Part shown: one piece after another, positions 54,286-63,046 of the stretch
Layout of the letters: every line of letters begins with the position of its first letter
How positions within the stretch are numbered: position 1 is the stretch's first letter
Source: Pseudoprimorskyibacter sp.
Lineage (GTDB): Bacteria; Pseudomonadota; Alphaproteobacteria; Rhodobacterales; Rhodobacteraceae
NCBI GenBank assembly: GCA_029251265.1
Contig: JAQXDR010000010.1
Coordinates: 1 to 64,000, forward strand
Direction of reading: 5' to 3'
Length of the DNA stretch: 64,000 nt
The notes under the pieces: generated by a model
The model's input: the letters and a program-made list of their open reading frames with translations, nothing else
What the model was told of the DNA's origin: nothing
Databases searched by the model: none
Translations under genes and position numbers: made by a program

Positions 54286-54633
54286 CTATTCTGCTGCGGC
54301 TTCATCATATTGAGTCCCGTCAGCATAAATGCATTCTGTATTTTCTAATTCTGCCGAAATTCGCGCAGGGAAATCTTGCAAACTAACAATAATCTCGATG
54401 ATTCTGAATACTTGCGAAATTTGAAATGAAGTATCCGGATTTTGGGCCTTCGTACGAAACACCACATGGTCCGGGGTTGGAACTGCAAGGTAGTTTGCCA
54501 GGTCTGCGTCACGCAAGCCCTCTGGGCGATAAACAGAACGACCACGGCCTTGCCGATCAATCAGTTTCGGAACCAACGCTTTTTTATAGTCAGGCATGTT
54601 TTCTTCAAACCCGGCTACTTTATTTTTTCCCAA
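54286..54633 (-). CDS. Hypothetical protein
   Basis: A 115-residue frame in AT-rich DNA with no recognised family. The middle has a DHVVFRTKAQNP stretch and the C-terminus is acidic (ends DEAAAE). There is no signal peptide or membrane helix. It could be a fragment of a larger lost gene, as it lies between an IS66 remnant and two orphan genes. Confidence 0.35.
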   Translation of the reverse strand: MGKNKVAGFEENMPDYKKALVPKLIDRQGRGRSVYRPEGLRDADLANYLAVPTPDHVVFRTKAQNPDTSFQISQVFRIIEIIVSLQDFPARISAELENTECIYADGTQYDEAAAE

Positions 54634-54784
54634 TTCATACCAGCTGGAGAAGTCCTATTTCTCTCAAAGCTCTTTCAAGCGCTGTCAATCACCACCCGTT
54701 TTTTCTATTCATCGCCTGTATTATTGCGGCATCGAATATATTTATGAAAAAAGCCTGAGGAATCACCCAATAAGAGTATTAGCG

Positions 54785-55633
54785 TCACTCAAGTTCGCAA
54801 AAGCTCAAAAATGTTGAATTCTGGACAGTAATCGTAGCTGGTACGTAGCCGTCAGGGGTCCCGACCGATACGACAGTAACAACTTGGTCCTTGGAATTGC
54901 GATATGTTGCCGATTGGACGCTGTCCGTTACGGTAACCACGACATGAGTAGTGTCGTTGGTATCCGGAAGATGCGATTGCTCAGATCCGGAACTTATTGT
55001 CTTCCACGAAGACGGCATCATAATCAATGCTTGATGTCTGGAAGCGAAAAGAGCTCCTATAGCTCCAGAAAAACCAGCAGAAAAAAACAAATTATAGGCT
55101 TCGCTAGGACTCACTGAATCCAATGTAATCTCTTGACTAGATCGTCTATCGGACTCGATTCCAAGAACCTCATACCACTCAAGTGCTGATGTGGAAAATT
55201 GTCCATTTTCATCGTGTGAAGATTGAATGGCAGCAAGAAACCACCCCGGGATCACCCCTCCATATGCGGTATTAATAACAACATCGATTGCCAAGGATGG
55301 TGGCAAGCCAGAATTCGCTAAAGCACTGACATATGAGTTTTCAATTTCATAAGTCGTTGGAAGGCGTTCTTGGTTGTTTTCCAATATAGTAATATAATTG
55401 GACTGGTGCTGCGCTGCAACTGTGTCAAAATGTTGTGTCGATCCAGATACTTGGTTTTCCCACAAAGATCGGACAGTACCTTGAAACAGACCACCGCTTT
55501 CACCAACTATGTCAGCAGCCCACCAAGAGTAGTTATCTCCAGCACTGGAAAGAACTTGATAAGCAAGCTGTACTTGCCCAGCATCATTGAAATACCTTGC
55601 CTCATCAATTACAGATTGACTTATATTACTCAC
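54785..55633 (-). CDS. Hypothetical protein of the AT-rich islet
   Basis: A 282-residue protein of unknown family, rich in Ser, Gln and Asn. It has no standard signal peptide. A hydrophobic Gly/Ala-rich stretch about residues 186-200 (FFSAGFSGAIGALFASR) might insert in a membrane, which is seen in some toxins. It overlaps the upstream split gene by 8 bases, so the two are co-transcribed. Base composition is lower in GC than the metabolic genes, suggesting horizontal origin. An effector or toxin role is only a guess. Confidence 0.5.
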   Translation of the reverse strand: MSNISQSVIDEARYFNDAGQVQLAYQVLSSAGDNYSWWAADIVGESGGLFQGTVRSLWENQVSGSTQHFDTVAAQHQSNYITILENNQERLPTTYEIENSYVSALANSGLPPSLAIDVVINTAYGGVIPGWFLAAIQSSHDENGQFSTSALEWYEVLGIESDRRSSQEITLDSVSPSEAYNLFFSAGFSGAIGALFASRHQALIMMPSSWKTISSGSEQSHLPDTNDTTHVVVTVTDSVQSATYRNSKDQVVTVVSVGTPDGYVPATITVQNSTFLSFCELE

Positions 55634-56399
55634 CTACTTCACCCTGTTTCCTTTGAACCAAGTCCATTGCAGTTGCTGTAACTTCATATCTTTTTTCAAA
55701 GATTCTTCTCAATTCGTGTTGATATTCCGAAACCGGGATCGCATCAGATAAATCAATCATCACTTGACTAAATCTCAAAAGAAATTTTTCGATGTTAGCA
55801 TATGGAAAGTAACCCCCTGCGATAGCAACGGTCCCGTCTTTAAGATATATTTCAACTCCACAATTTGGATTAAGAACTGATCCATGCGGCTTGCATCTTA
55901 TTGCTGCTACAAGAACGTTATTATTGATCACCCAATATTCATCCGTCCCAAGTTCGGATTTGACTATCCTTGAGCTAAAACATCCTGAAAGTTCTGTAGG
56001 CAGAGATGCAATCCACCTTGGGTTCTAATCTTGCCTTTGTTCCGAAATATTTTTCACTAAACTGGAAGCAATTCCCATAGAGAAATCTGGGTATAACCCA
56101 TTATTATCTCTATAATTAAGCCCATTCCACTTAAACGTTGGCAATCTCAACTCATATTTTTCAGAATTAATAGACCCCGTTGGATCATTCAAAGGTGGTC
56201 TGGATATGACTAGGAAACTCCATTCGCATAGAACATCCTCATAATTTTCACGGCACTCTGGGAAAAAATCTGCATAAGGAACTTCCACTCTAAAGCTGTT
56301 ACCTTCAACTTTTCCCAAAAGATTTTCACTTGTTCCCATCACAGGATTCAAAAAGGCTGAAATAAAAACAAAAACTGATGTGCTAATTTTACTAATCAT
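55626..56399 (-). pseudogene. Hypothetical exported protein split by an in-frame TAG
   Basis: From ATG 56399 the frame encodes a signal-like N-terminus (MISKISTSVFVFISAFLNPV) and 124 residues ending EQRQD, then TAG at 56025-56027. The same frame continues without another stop through NPRWIASLPTELSGCFSS and on to EGVGE-like residues at 55626, giving about 257 codons in total. A GTG at 55931 could start the second part separately (101 residues). The uninterrupted shared frame argues for one gene with a nonsense change. Family unknown. It precedes and overlaps the 282-residue orphan gene. Confidence 0.55.
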
Positions 56400-56519
56400 T
56401 GCTTTGCCATCTATCTGAAACGTTCCCTTTTGGACACCCCTAGCCCACTATGTCCTAAACTCAGCTTGACGCATTGGCTTTAGACATCAACGCTACATTC
56501 AATCAAAAGATGTCGCAGT

Positions 56520-56720
56520 CTCAGCGTCACTTTCAGCAGCGTCGATCATGTCCTTATACGCCCACGGTGGTAACTTTGCGATGCGGTTTTGGGGATGATC
56601 CTGAATGCGTTCAAGGACCCAAGCCAGCGAGGCCTCGGGGTATATTCTTTTCATCTTGGCAGTCTCGATGAGGGTGAAGTCTATAACGGCGCAACATAAT
56701 AACTCTGTGATATAGGGTGT
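56520..56720 (-). pseudogene. IS66 transposase C-terminal remnant
   Basis: Minus-strand frame reading FTLIETAKMKRIYPEASLAW, then VLERIQDHPQNRIAKLPPW, is the conserved C-terminal tail of IS66 transposase. It abuts the stop of the hexapeptide transferase gene. The opposite orientation to the 53.7-kb remnant suggests two separate insertions or an inversion. Confidence 0.75.
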
Positions 56721-57358
56721 CACATCGTGCCTTCGTGGCACTCTAGAAATTCCTCGGCACTGAGGTTGCGAAAATCATCAAGTGCGCCGCGCAAGCGTGC
56801 GTGCGGCCAATCCCACCATGCAAGCGCCATAAGCCTGTCGGCAACACTGGAGGTGAAACGGGATCGCAGTGGGACAGCCGGAATACCTGAAACGATCATG
56901 AACGGCGGTACATCCTTAGTGACAATTGCACCGCCTGCGACAACGGCACCATGACCGACCACCACATCTGGCCGCACTTGCACACCATGGCCAAGCCATG
57001 TGTCATGGCCGATCACCGTGCGCCGCGTCCGCCTGTGATCGAACCAAGCGACATCATGATTCGCATCGTTGAAGTAATCGGCTGATCGGTAGTGAAAGTG
57101 ATGCAAACTTGCTTTTTCCATCGGGTGGTCCGTGGCGCCGATCCGCACGAACGCTGCAATGTTTGAGAACTTGCCCACGGAGGCATTGGTAATGTCGGAA
57201 AATCGGTCGCAGTATGAATATTCATCCATTTTGCAATGTGCCAAGCGGCTGCCGCGTCCGATTTCCACATACTGTCCGAACTTTGCATCGTTGATCTCGC
57301 AATTGGGATGAATAAAGGGGACATCCGGTTTTAATCTGGTCACACTCAAAATACCCAC
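56720..57358 (-). CDS. Phosphonate-associated hexapeptide-repeat transferase
   Basis: A 212-residue left-handed beta-helix acyltransferase, with repeats such as VIGHDTWLGHGVQVRPDVVV and GHGAVVAGGAIVTKDVPP (about residues 113-150), and the catalytic-type His in the loop IGATDHPMEKASLHHF. This subgroup is encoded with phn genes and may acylate amino-phosphonates, as PhnO does by another fold. Start codon GTG at 57358. It is the last gene of the phnC-phnD-phnE1-phnE2 operon after a gap of 118 bases. Confidence 0.82.
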   Translation of the reverse strand: MGILSVTRLKPDVPFIHPNCEINDAKFGQYVEIGRGSRLAHCKMDEYSYCDRFSDITNASVGKFSNIAAFVRIGATDHPMEKASLHHFHYRSADYFNDANHDVAWFDHRRTRRTVIGHDTWLGHGVQVRPDVVVGHGAVVAGGAIVTKDVPPFMIVSGIPAVPLRSRFTSSVADRLMALAWWDWPHARLRGALDDFRNLSAEEFLECHEGTM

Positions 57359-57476
57359 TCGTTGTTATTCTACTAAAAGGCTGTTCCGGTCTGCCGAAGC
57401 TCAAGCGACGCCTCCATAGGGACAGTCTCTGCCGCGCCAATTCCCCCGTTGCTTTTGGTAATCAGGATGCAGGCCA

Positions 57477-58790
57477 TTAGTTCTTGCACTCGATCAACTT
57501 GCCGCGCAGCCAGCCCGAGAACCAGTCCATGAACATCACCATCGCGATGATCAGGACGATATAATGAGCGACTTCTTCCCAATCTTTCTGGGTCTGGATT
57601 GCCTGAGTCAGCATAAGGCCGATGCCACCGCCGGTAATCGCACCAATGATGGTCGCGGAACGGGTGTTGGACTCCAGAAAATAGAGGATCTGCGCCAGCA
57701 AAACAGGCACTACCTGAGGTATGACGCCAAAGCGGTATTGTTGTAGCTGTTTGGCTCCAGTCGAGGCGACGCCCTCGATTTGCTTGTGATCCACGTTTTC
57801 TAAGGCCTCTGAGAAGATTTTGCCAAAGGTGCCGGTTTCCGTGATCAGAATTGCCAATGCGCCAGTAAGCGGTCTGGGGCCAAAGGCGCGGGCCAGGACC
57901 ACCGTCCAAATCAACGCGTCCACACCACGCACAAAATCAAACAAGCGGCGTGTGGCAGCGCGCACTAACGTGAACGGCGAGAACCGTTTGGCTGCTATAA
58001 CGCCGAACGGTAGGGCGATGATAGCTGCCCCCATGGTTCCAAGAAATGCCATTAAGATCGTCTCGCCAATGGCCCAGGCAACGTCTTTGTGGCGCCACAT
58101 GGCGTTGTTCCACCAGTCAGATATCGCGCCAGAGATATTGCTGCGTTCGGGATCGATACGATCTTCGAACAATAGCGTGCCGAGGTTATGTCCGCGGTAG
58201 GGGCTGTCGAGGGTGAACCAGAACAGCCCCCAACCGGGAAAATAATTGAAAACCTCGGTCCGAGCGCCGGTCATGGTAATGCGGCCTTCGAGCGTGGTGA
58301 TGCCCACGTGGCGGTCTGAGGCAGAAATCCAATCGGGCAGATCTTCGGGTAGGTTTGTTGTCAGGCTGCTGTCTTTGGCCTGTAGCTCTATCAGTTGGAA
58401 GCCGGGAATATCAATTTCAGTACGATTGTTGGGCAGATAGCGCACGCTGTGCTGTCCCCCCAGATCAATGTTGATAATGTCAGTGCCAGTCACCCAATCG
58501 GGTCTTTGACCTTTGGGATAGGTGCCCTTGCGTTCACCTTCTACGGTGTAAGTGATCTCTCCGGATCTGTTATTGCGGGTGACATGAACCTTGTGGGACC
58601 ACGTGTCGGACACGAGTTTTACGGCATTGTTCATGTTGGCACGATCCGCAAGACCAGCAACGTCGAAGACAAAGAAAATATAGACCAGATAAACTATGAT
58701 GAGCGAAGGGATGCCAAAGCCTATCAGACGCTTGCGCTGAAAAAGTTTTTCGGTCTCAAACTTGGTTGCGTCCAGATCAACAGTGGTCAT
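57477..58790 (-). CDS. phnE: PhnE2, phosphonate ABC transporter permease
   Basis: A 437-residue permease, long because a periplasmic domain of about 200 residues (residues 50-245) precedes the membrane core. The coupling loop appears as IEGVASTGAKQLQQYRFG (about residues 343-360). Such long PhnE2 proteins are common in Alphaproteobacteria. It is coupled by ATGA to phnE1 and forms the channel with it. Confidence 0.9.
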   Translation of the reverse strand: MTTVDLDATKFETEKLFQRKRLIGFGIPSLIIVYLVYIFFVFDVAGLADRANMNNAVKLVSDTWSHKVHVTRNNRSGEITYTVEGERKGTYPKGQRPDWVTGTDIINIDLGGQHSVRYLPNNRTEIDIPGFQLIELQAKDSSLTTNLPEDLPDWISASDRHVGITTLEGRITMTGARTEVFNYFPGWGLFWFTLDSPYRGHNLGTLLFEDRIDPERSNISGAISDWWNNAMWRHKDVAWAIGETILMAFLGTMGAAIIALPFGVIAAKRFSPFTLVRAATRRLFDFVRGVDALIWTVVLARAFGPRPLTGALAILITETGTFGKIFSEALENVDHKQIEGVASTGAKQLQQYRFGVIPQVVPVLLAQILYFLESNTRSATIIGAITGGGIGLMLTQAIQTQKDWEEVAHYIVLIIAMVMFMDWFSGWLRGKLIECKN

Positions 58791-59662
58791 TGGCCTTGTC
58801 CTTCGGTCAACCGATTGCGGTAGCGGCTTGAGACTTGATCGAAAAATACGATCGTGCCGAACAGAAGGATGAAGATCGCGGCGGCTTCATCAAAACGTCC
58901 CGGCCCCCAAGCCATGGAATTGCGCAGCTCATAACCAAGACCACCTGCACCTACAAAACCAAGGATGGCAGAGGCACGGATGTTGATCTCGAAGCGCAGC
59001 AGCGCGTAGCTCACATAATTGGGTGCGACTTGGGGCAGTACACCCAAAAGCATCCGCTGCGACCATGTAGCGCCGGTCGAGGATAGCCCTTCGACCGCTT
59101 TCAGGTCTGTGTTCTCGGAGACTTCGGAAAACATTTTGGCTAAGGCACCAGCTGTATGGATGGCAATGGCGATCATTGCGGGGACAGGCCCGCCACCCAA
59201 AATAAAAATCAAGACCAGCGCAATTACGATTTCGGGCACAGCACGCATGATATCGGAGATGCGGCGGAACACCGGGATCAGGCGCGGCCATCTGGCCAGA
59301 CCTCGGGTGCCAAGCAAGGATAAGAACAGCCCACAGATAGCCCCTATAAGCGTTGAGACGGCAGCGATATTAATGGTTTCCACTAAGGCCGGAAAAAATT
59401 TGACGATAAGGGCAGGGAGATCGGCACGTTTTTCCCACGCCTCAGACAAAACATCTGCGGGATAATCTCCAATTTGGTGCAAGCCATTCCAGAAGCCGCC
59501 TGCGTTGCGGTCATCGGCGATGTTGAAACCGGATACCATCAGCACAACAAAAATCAGCAAAGTTAAGCCGCCATAAAGCCTGCGCCGCTGCACCTGCGCA
59601 ATGTAGCTTGACTGTATGCTGGCGACAGTGGGCGATGGGCCACTGAGTGATATATCTGTCAT
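58787..59662 (-). CDS. phnE: PhnE1, phosphonate ABC transporter permease
   Basis: A 291-residue permease with six predicted helices and the coupling loop VEGLSSTGATWSQRMLLG (about residues 191-208). ATG 59662 is preferred over an upstream TTG. It lies 65 bases after the phnD stop, across a stem-loop. It is the first permease of the PhnCDE importer. Confidence 0.9.
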   Translation of the reverse strand: MTDISLSGPSPTVASIQSSYIAQVQRRRLYGGLTLLIFVVLMVSGFNIADDRNAGGFWNGLHQIGDYPADVLSEAWEKRADLPALIVKFFPALVETINIAAVSTLIGAICGLFLSLLGTRGLARWPRLIPVFRRISDIMRAVPEIVIALVLIFILGGGPVPAMIAIAIHTAGALAKMFSEVSENTDLKAVEGLSSTGATWSQRMLLGVLPQVAPNYVSYALLRFEINIRASAILGFVGAGGLGYELRNSMAWGPGRFDEAAAIFILLFGTIVFFDQVSSRYRNRLTEGQGQ

Positions 59663-59684
59663 TCCAACCCCGAGCAAAAGAATA

Positions 59685-59707
59685 CCGGCAGCCCCAGGGG
59701 ACTGCCG
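59685..59707 (-). promoter_or_regulatory. Stem-loop between phnD and phnE1
   Basis: CCGGCAG-CCCC, a single-base loop and GGGG-CTGCCGG (one bulged A) make an 11-bp stem just downstream of the phnD stop codon. No T-run follows. Confidence 0.7.
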
Positions 59708-59727
59708 GATGCGTCATGAAAAATAGC

Positions 59728-60639
59728 TTAGCCGCCGATTTTAGCCTTGCGAGCCTCGACGATGGAAATGTAGGTGTCGTGTGTGACGGGCTGGAAACCC
59801 AGCGTATCACCAGAAGCAACACCGTAGGCGCAGTCGGGGTCTGCTTCATACAGGCCGTCCACCAGCGCAGTCATTTTCGTGCGGACGTCTGCTGGAAGAG
59901 CTTTGCGCAAAACAACAGGGCCTTCAGGGATTACCTTGGATTTCCAGATTTGAACCATGTCGTTCATATCAACGAGACCCGCGTCAACCGCCTTGCGCAA
60001 CGCGCCAGAGTTGTAGCCGTCTTCCCAGTTGCCCTGACCGTCAGCCCATGTAACGCCACCGTCGATGTCACCGTTGTTGACTGCAACAATGGTTTGTTCG
60101 TGGCCACCGGTGAACTTGACCGCATCAAAATATTCGCCGCTTTCCATAGTCACGCCGGCTTTGTACTACGGGATCTCAATGGAATGGATCAGGTAGCCAG
60201 ACGTCGAATTCGGATCGCCAAAGCCAAAAACCTTGCCTTCCATGTCATCCAGCGAAGTCACTCCGCTGTCCTTGCGGGCAAACCCGATGGAATGGTAACC
60301 AACGGATCCGTCAACGTTTACTTTGATCAGAACAGGTTCTACCGCCTCTGGATCTTGTAGGAAGGTTGCCGCATAGGCTGACGCACCGAGCCAAGCCATA
60401 TCGATGTTGCCGCCCAGCAGGCCCTGGATCACGCCGTTATAGTCGGCAGGGGCAAAGCGCTTGGTGTTCACACCAAGCGCTTCGGTCGTGTAATCAGCAA
60501 GACACTGATAGCTGTTCATCCGGTCCTGTGCGTTTTCACCGCCAAGGATGCCGATGCGGAATTCGGTGATCTCTTGGGCAAAAGCGCCTGTGCTGAGAAA
60601 GGTGGTGGTCGCAAGCGCCAATACGAGGGTCTTTTTCAT
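59728..60639 (-). pseudogene. phnD: phnD, phosphonate-binding protein, interrupted by in-frame TAG
   Basis: From ATG 60639 (GGAGAAG upstream) the frame encodes a signal peptide ending near GAFAQ, then FRIGILGGENAQDRMNSY and GLLGGNIDMAWLGASAYA, typical of PhnD. At 60166-60168 a TAG stops it after SIEIP. The same frame continues directly with YKAGVTMESGEYFDAVKF and GGHEQTIVAVNNGDIDGGVT to the normal C-terminus (total about 303 codons). One C-to-T change of a CAG codon would explain the stop. Unless suppressed or a sequencing error, phosphonate uptake through PhnCDE lacks its binding protein. The rest of the protein is undamaged, so the event is recent. Confidence 0.85.
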
Positions 60640-60713
60640 GGTCTTCTCCGTGGATAAATGCCCATGAGTTTCTTGGTTGTTTGAGGGCGGGTTAGATAAG
60701 GACAAAAACTGGT

Positions 60714-61529
60714 TCAGGCGTAGGCTTCCGCAGTACGGAGCTTAGACGTGTCCAGTGTTTCGATTTCAGTTGAGGTGGCAGCTTCGGAAAAGTCCGCACT
60801 TGCCCCATATATGTCCCGCGCCACACCTGTGGTGAGCTGTTCGGGTGTGCCATCAAACACGATACGACCGTCACGCATACCGATAACGCGGTCACAATAC
60901 CGACGCGCCGTATCCAGTGTGTGCAGGTTTGCAATTACCATTCGCCCATCTTCTTCGTGAATGGTTCGCAGTGACTGCATGACCACCTGAGCATTCATAG
61001 GATCGAGAGAGGCGATAGGCTCATCTGCCAGAATGATCTTAGGATTCTGCATCAAGGCGCGCGCAATCGCTACGCGCTGTTGCTGGCCGCCTGAGAGTGC
61101 CTCGGCCCGCTTTGGGGCCTGTTCGGCAATACCTAGCCGGTCAAGGATTTCGATGGCGCGGTGGATATCAGATTGCGGGTAAAGGTTGAACATTGTCGCA
61201 AATGTCGACCGCTTGTTCAGCGTGCCGTGCAGCACGTTCGATACGACGTCCATGCGTGGCACAAGGTTAAATTGCTGAAAGATCATTGCACAGCGCGACT
61301 GCCAGTCTCGTTTTGCAGAACCCCGCAATGCAGTGATGTCTTCGCCTTCAAACTCGATTTTGCCAGTGGTCGAATCACTCAGACGGTTGAGCATCCGCAA
61401 AAGCGTCGATTTACCTGCACCAGAACGCCCAATGACCCCAATCATGGCTGGTTTGTCGATGAAGATATCGGCCGAAGAAACAGCCGTTTTATCCCCAAAC
61501 CGTTTGGTCAGCTTATTAATTTGCAGCAT
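60714..61529 (-). CDS. phnC: PhnC, phosphonate ABC transporter ATP-binding protein
   Basis: A 271-residue ATPase with Walker [11 protein letters not shown]-loop QQFNLVPR, signature [15 protein letters not shown], Walker [14 protein letters not shown] and H-loop NLHTLDTA. The NLH in place of THD is typical of PhnC. It is the first gene of the phnCDE1E2 operon. A Pho-box array lies 35 bases upstream. A C-terminal tail of about 20 residues (TSTEIETLD) is variable. Confidence 0.92.
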   Translation of the reverse strand: MLQINKLTKRFGDKTAVSSADIFIDKPAMIGVIGRSGAGKSTLLRMLNRLSDSTTGKIEFEGEDITALRGSAKRDWQSRCAMIFQQFNLVPRMDVVSNVLHGTLNKRSTFATMFNLYPQSDIHRAIEILDRLGIAEQAPKRAEALSGGQQQRVAIARALMQNPKIILADEPIASLDPMNAQVVMQSLRTIHEEDGRMVIANLHTLDTARRYCDRVIGMRDGRIVFDGTPEQLTTGVARDIYGASADFSEAATSTEIETLDTSKLRTAEAYA

Positions 61530-61563
61530 GTTGCCCCCGTTATTTGCCGTTCGAATACGGGAC

Positions 61564-61629
61564 GAAGGTCACAGCTACGTGAAAGTTTTGCATCAGTTTC
61601 ATGACAAGGTCGCAACAGAATCATGACGT
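61564..61629 (-). promoter_or_regulatory. Pho-box array upstream of phnC
   Basis: On the minus strand six consecutive 11-bp units can be read: ACGTCATGATT, CTGTTGCGACC, TTGTCATGAAA, CTGATGCAAAA, CTTTCACGTAG and CTGTGACCTTC. Most carry a (C/T)TGTCAT-like 7-mer followed by 4 bases, the PhoB recognition pattern. The array ends 35 bases before the phnC start, so it may replace the -35 element. Confidence 0.7.
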
Positions 61630-61854
61630 TGTCCAGAAAGCTTTGACCCACCAGGCACGCGTGCAAAATCCTAACATCTAATATTAAGGTCACGCCGCCC
61701 TAGACGGCTTCGACAGTGAGGATATCTGAAAAGGGTGATGGAAAATTTATTTCAGCACTTAACTTTTACTTTGATTGGACCACGAACACGGGCTGCCCTA
61801 TGAGCTTTATGAAAAAGCACTGCTCGCTCTGCAATTATTTCGACGAGGTCCGAC

Positions 61855-62913
61855 ATGGATGATGATATTCTTGATGGACTTCTGGCGGCTATGCCGCTGC
61901 CGAGCCTTGCAATTGATGGCACCGAACGCATCATCGCTGCCAATAATGAGGCACTGCTGCTCATCGGTCATCAGGCTAAGGGGCATAATTACGTTACCAT
62001 TTTGCGCCAGCCTGCACTGTTGGACGCAATAGAGTTGACATTGAATGACGGTAGGTCGCGCAGAACACAATACCTTAGTAATGATGGCGCGCACGACACT
62101 ACTTTTCGGGTCAGTTGCCGAGCTGCACCGGGAGTAGGTCAAGGCGGGGCAGTGGTGACACTGCTTACTTTTGAGGATATCAGCCATATAGAGCAAGCAG
62201 GCCAGATGCGTCGCGATTTTGTGACCAATGTAAGTCACGAATTAAGAACGCCGCTTACCGCACTTATGGGGTTTATCGAGACCCTGCGTGGGCCAGCAAG
62301 TAATGACCCAACGGCATCAGCACGATTTCTAAGCATCATGCATGACGAGGCAGAGCGAATGAACCGTCTGGTGGGCGATCTGATGTCCTTAAATAGGGTT
62401 GAAGGAGATGAGCGGGTGCGGCCCACGCAAAGCGTCGTGCTCAACAATATCATTCGTTCGACTATTCATACCTTGCAGCCCTTGGCAAGCGAGGCGAACG
62501 TGGATTTCGAAATCGAATTTCCGGACGTTCCCGTTCAAATAATCGGTGATGCAGATCAGCTGACACAAGTTTTCACTAATATTGTCGGGAACGCGATCAA
62601 ATATGGTGGATCAGGGGGTCGAATTACCGTGCGCATGACACCAAGCGCGCGCGAGCCTGTATTGCGCGCCGCTGGTGTGCGCATTCAGATCATCGACTAT
62701 GGTGTTGGCATCGAGCCCCTTCATCTGCCGCGCCTCACTGAACGGTTCTATCGCGCTGATAATCACCGCAGCCGTGACCTTGGGGGCACAGGTCTTGGAC
62801 TGGCGATTGTAAAGCACATCATTAGTCGTCACCGCGGGCGATTACGCATCGAAAGCGAACTTGGTAAAGGATCGACATTCACTGTCATTTTGCCTGTTCA
62901 GGGAAACTTTTGA
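61855..62913 (+). CDS. phoR: PhoR, phosphate-regulon sensor histidine kinase
   Basis: A 352-residue histidine kinase. A PAS domain covers about residues 8-105. The H-box is FVTNVSHELRTPLTALMGF (His about residue 129), the N-box VFTNIVGNAIKYGG, and the G-boxes IIDYGVGIE and GGTGLGLAIVKHI. There is no membrane helix, and the frame is closed by a TGA 51 bases upstream of the start, so it is soluble and probably reaches PstSCAB-PhoU by protein contact. It is divergent from phnC and just upstream of pstS. PhoB itself is not in the window. Confidence 0.9.
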   Translation: MDDDILDGLLAAMPLPSLAIDGTERIIAANNEALLLIGHQAKGHNYVTILRQPALLDAIELTLNDGRSRRTQYLSNDGAHDTTFRVSCRAAPGVGQGGAVVTLLTFEDISHIEQAGQMRRDFVTNVSHELRTPLTALMGFIETLRGPASNDPTASARFLSIMHDEAERMNRLVGDLMSLNRVEGDERVRPTQSVVLNNIIRSTIHTLQPLASEANVDFEIEFPDVPVQIIGDADQLTQVFTNIVGNAIKYGGSGGRITVRMTPSAREPVLRAAGVRIQIIDYGVGIEPLHLPRLTERFYRADNHRSRDLGGTGLGLAIVKHIISRHRGRLRIESELGKGSTFTVILPVQGNF

Positions 62914-62936
62914 GTCAGCGAAAGCCAGTCTAGCGA

Positions 62937-62980
62937 TTGTCATAAACTTGTAGTGTAGGCGTCACAAAACCGTTACGTCG
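62937..62980 (+). promoter_or_regulatory. Pho-box array upstream of pstS
   Basis: Four 11-bp units in a row, TTGTCATAAAC, TTGTAGTGTAG, GCGTCACAAAA and CCGTTACGTCG, have TTGTCAT-like 7-mers with 4-base spacers, as PhoB sites require. They end about 65 bases before the pstS start, between phoR and pstS. Confidence 0.65.
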
Positions 62981-63046
62981 TCACTGTAAGGAGGGTCGAG
63001 GTCTTCATGAGGGGATCATATATATATGTTAAAACAGGACACACCC

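Noticed and set aside
25993-60168. Amber (TAG) recoding, because three interrupted genes (DUF3489, split orphan, phnD) all carry in-frame TAG
   Set aside because: arsJ ends with TAG at its expected length, and other pseudogenes here carry TGA as well as TAG and frameshifts. Independent nonsense mutations are the simpler reading.
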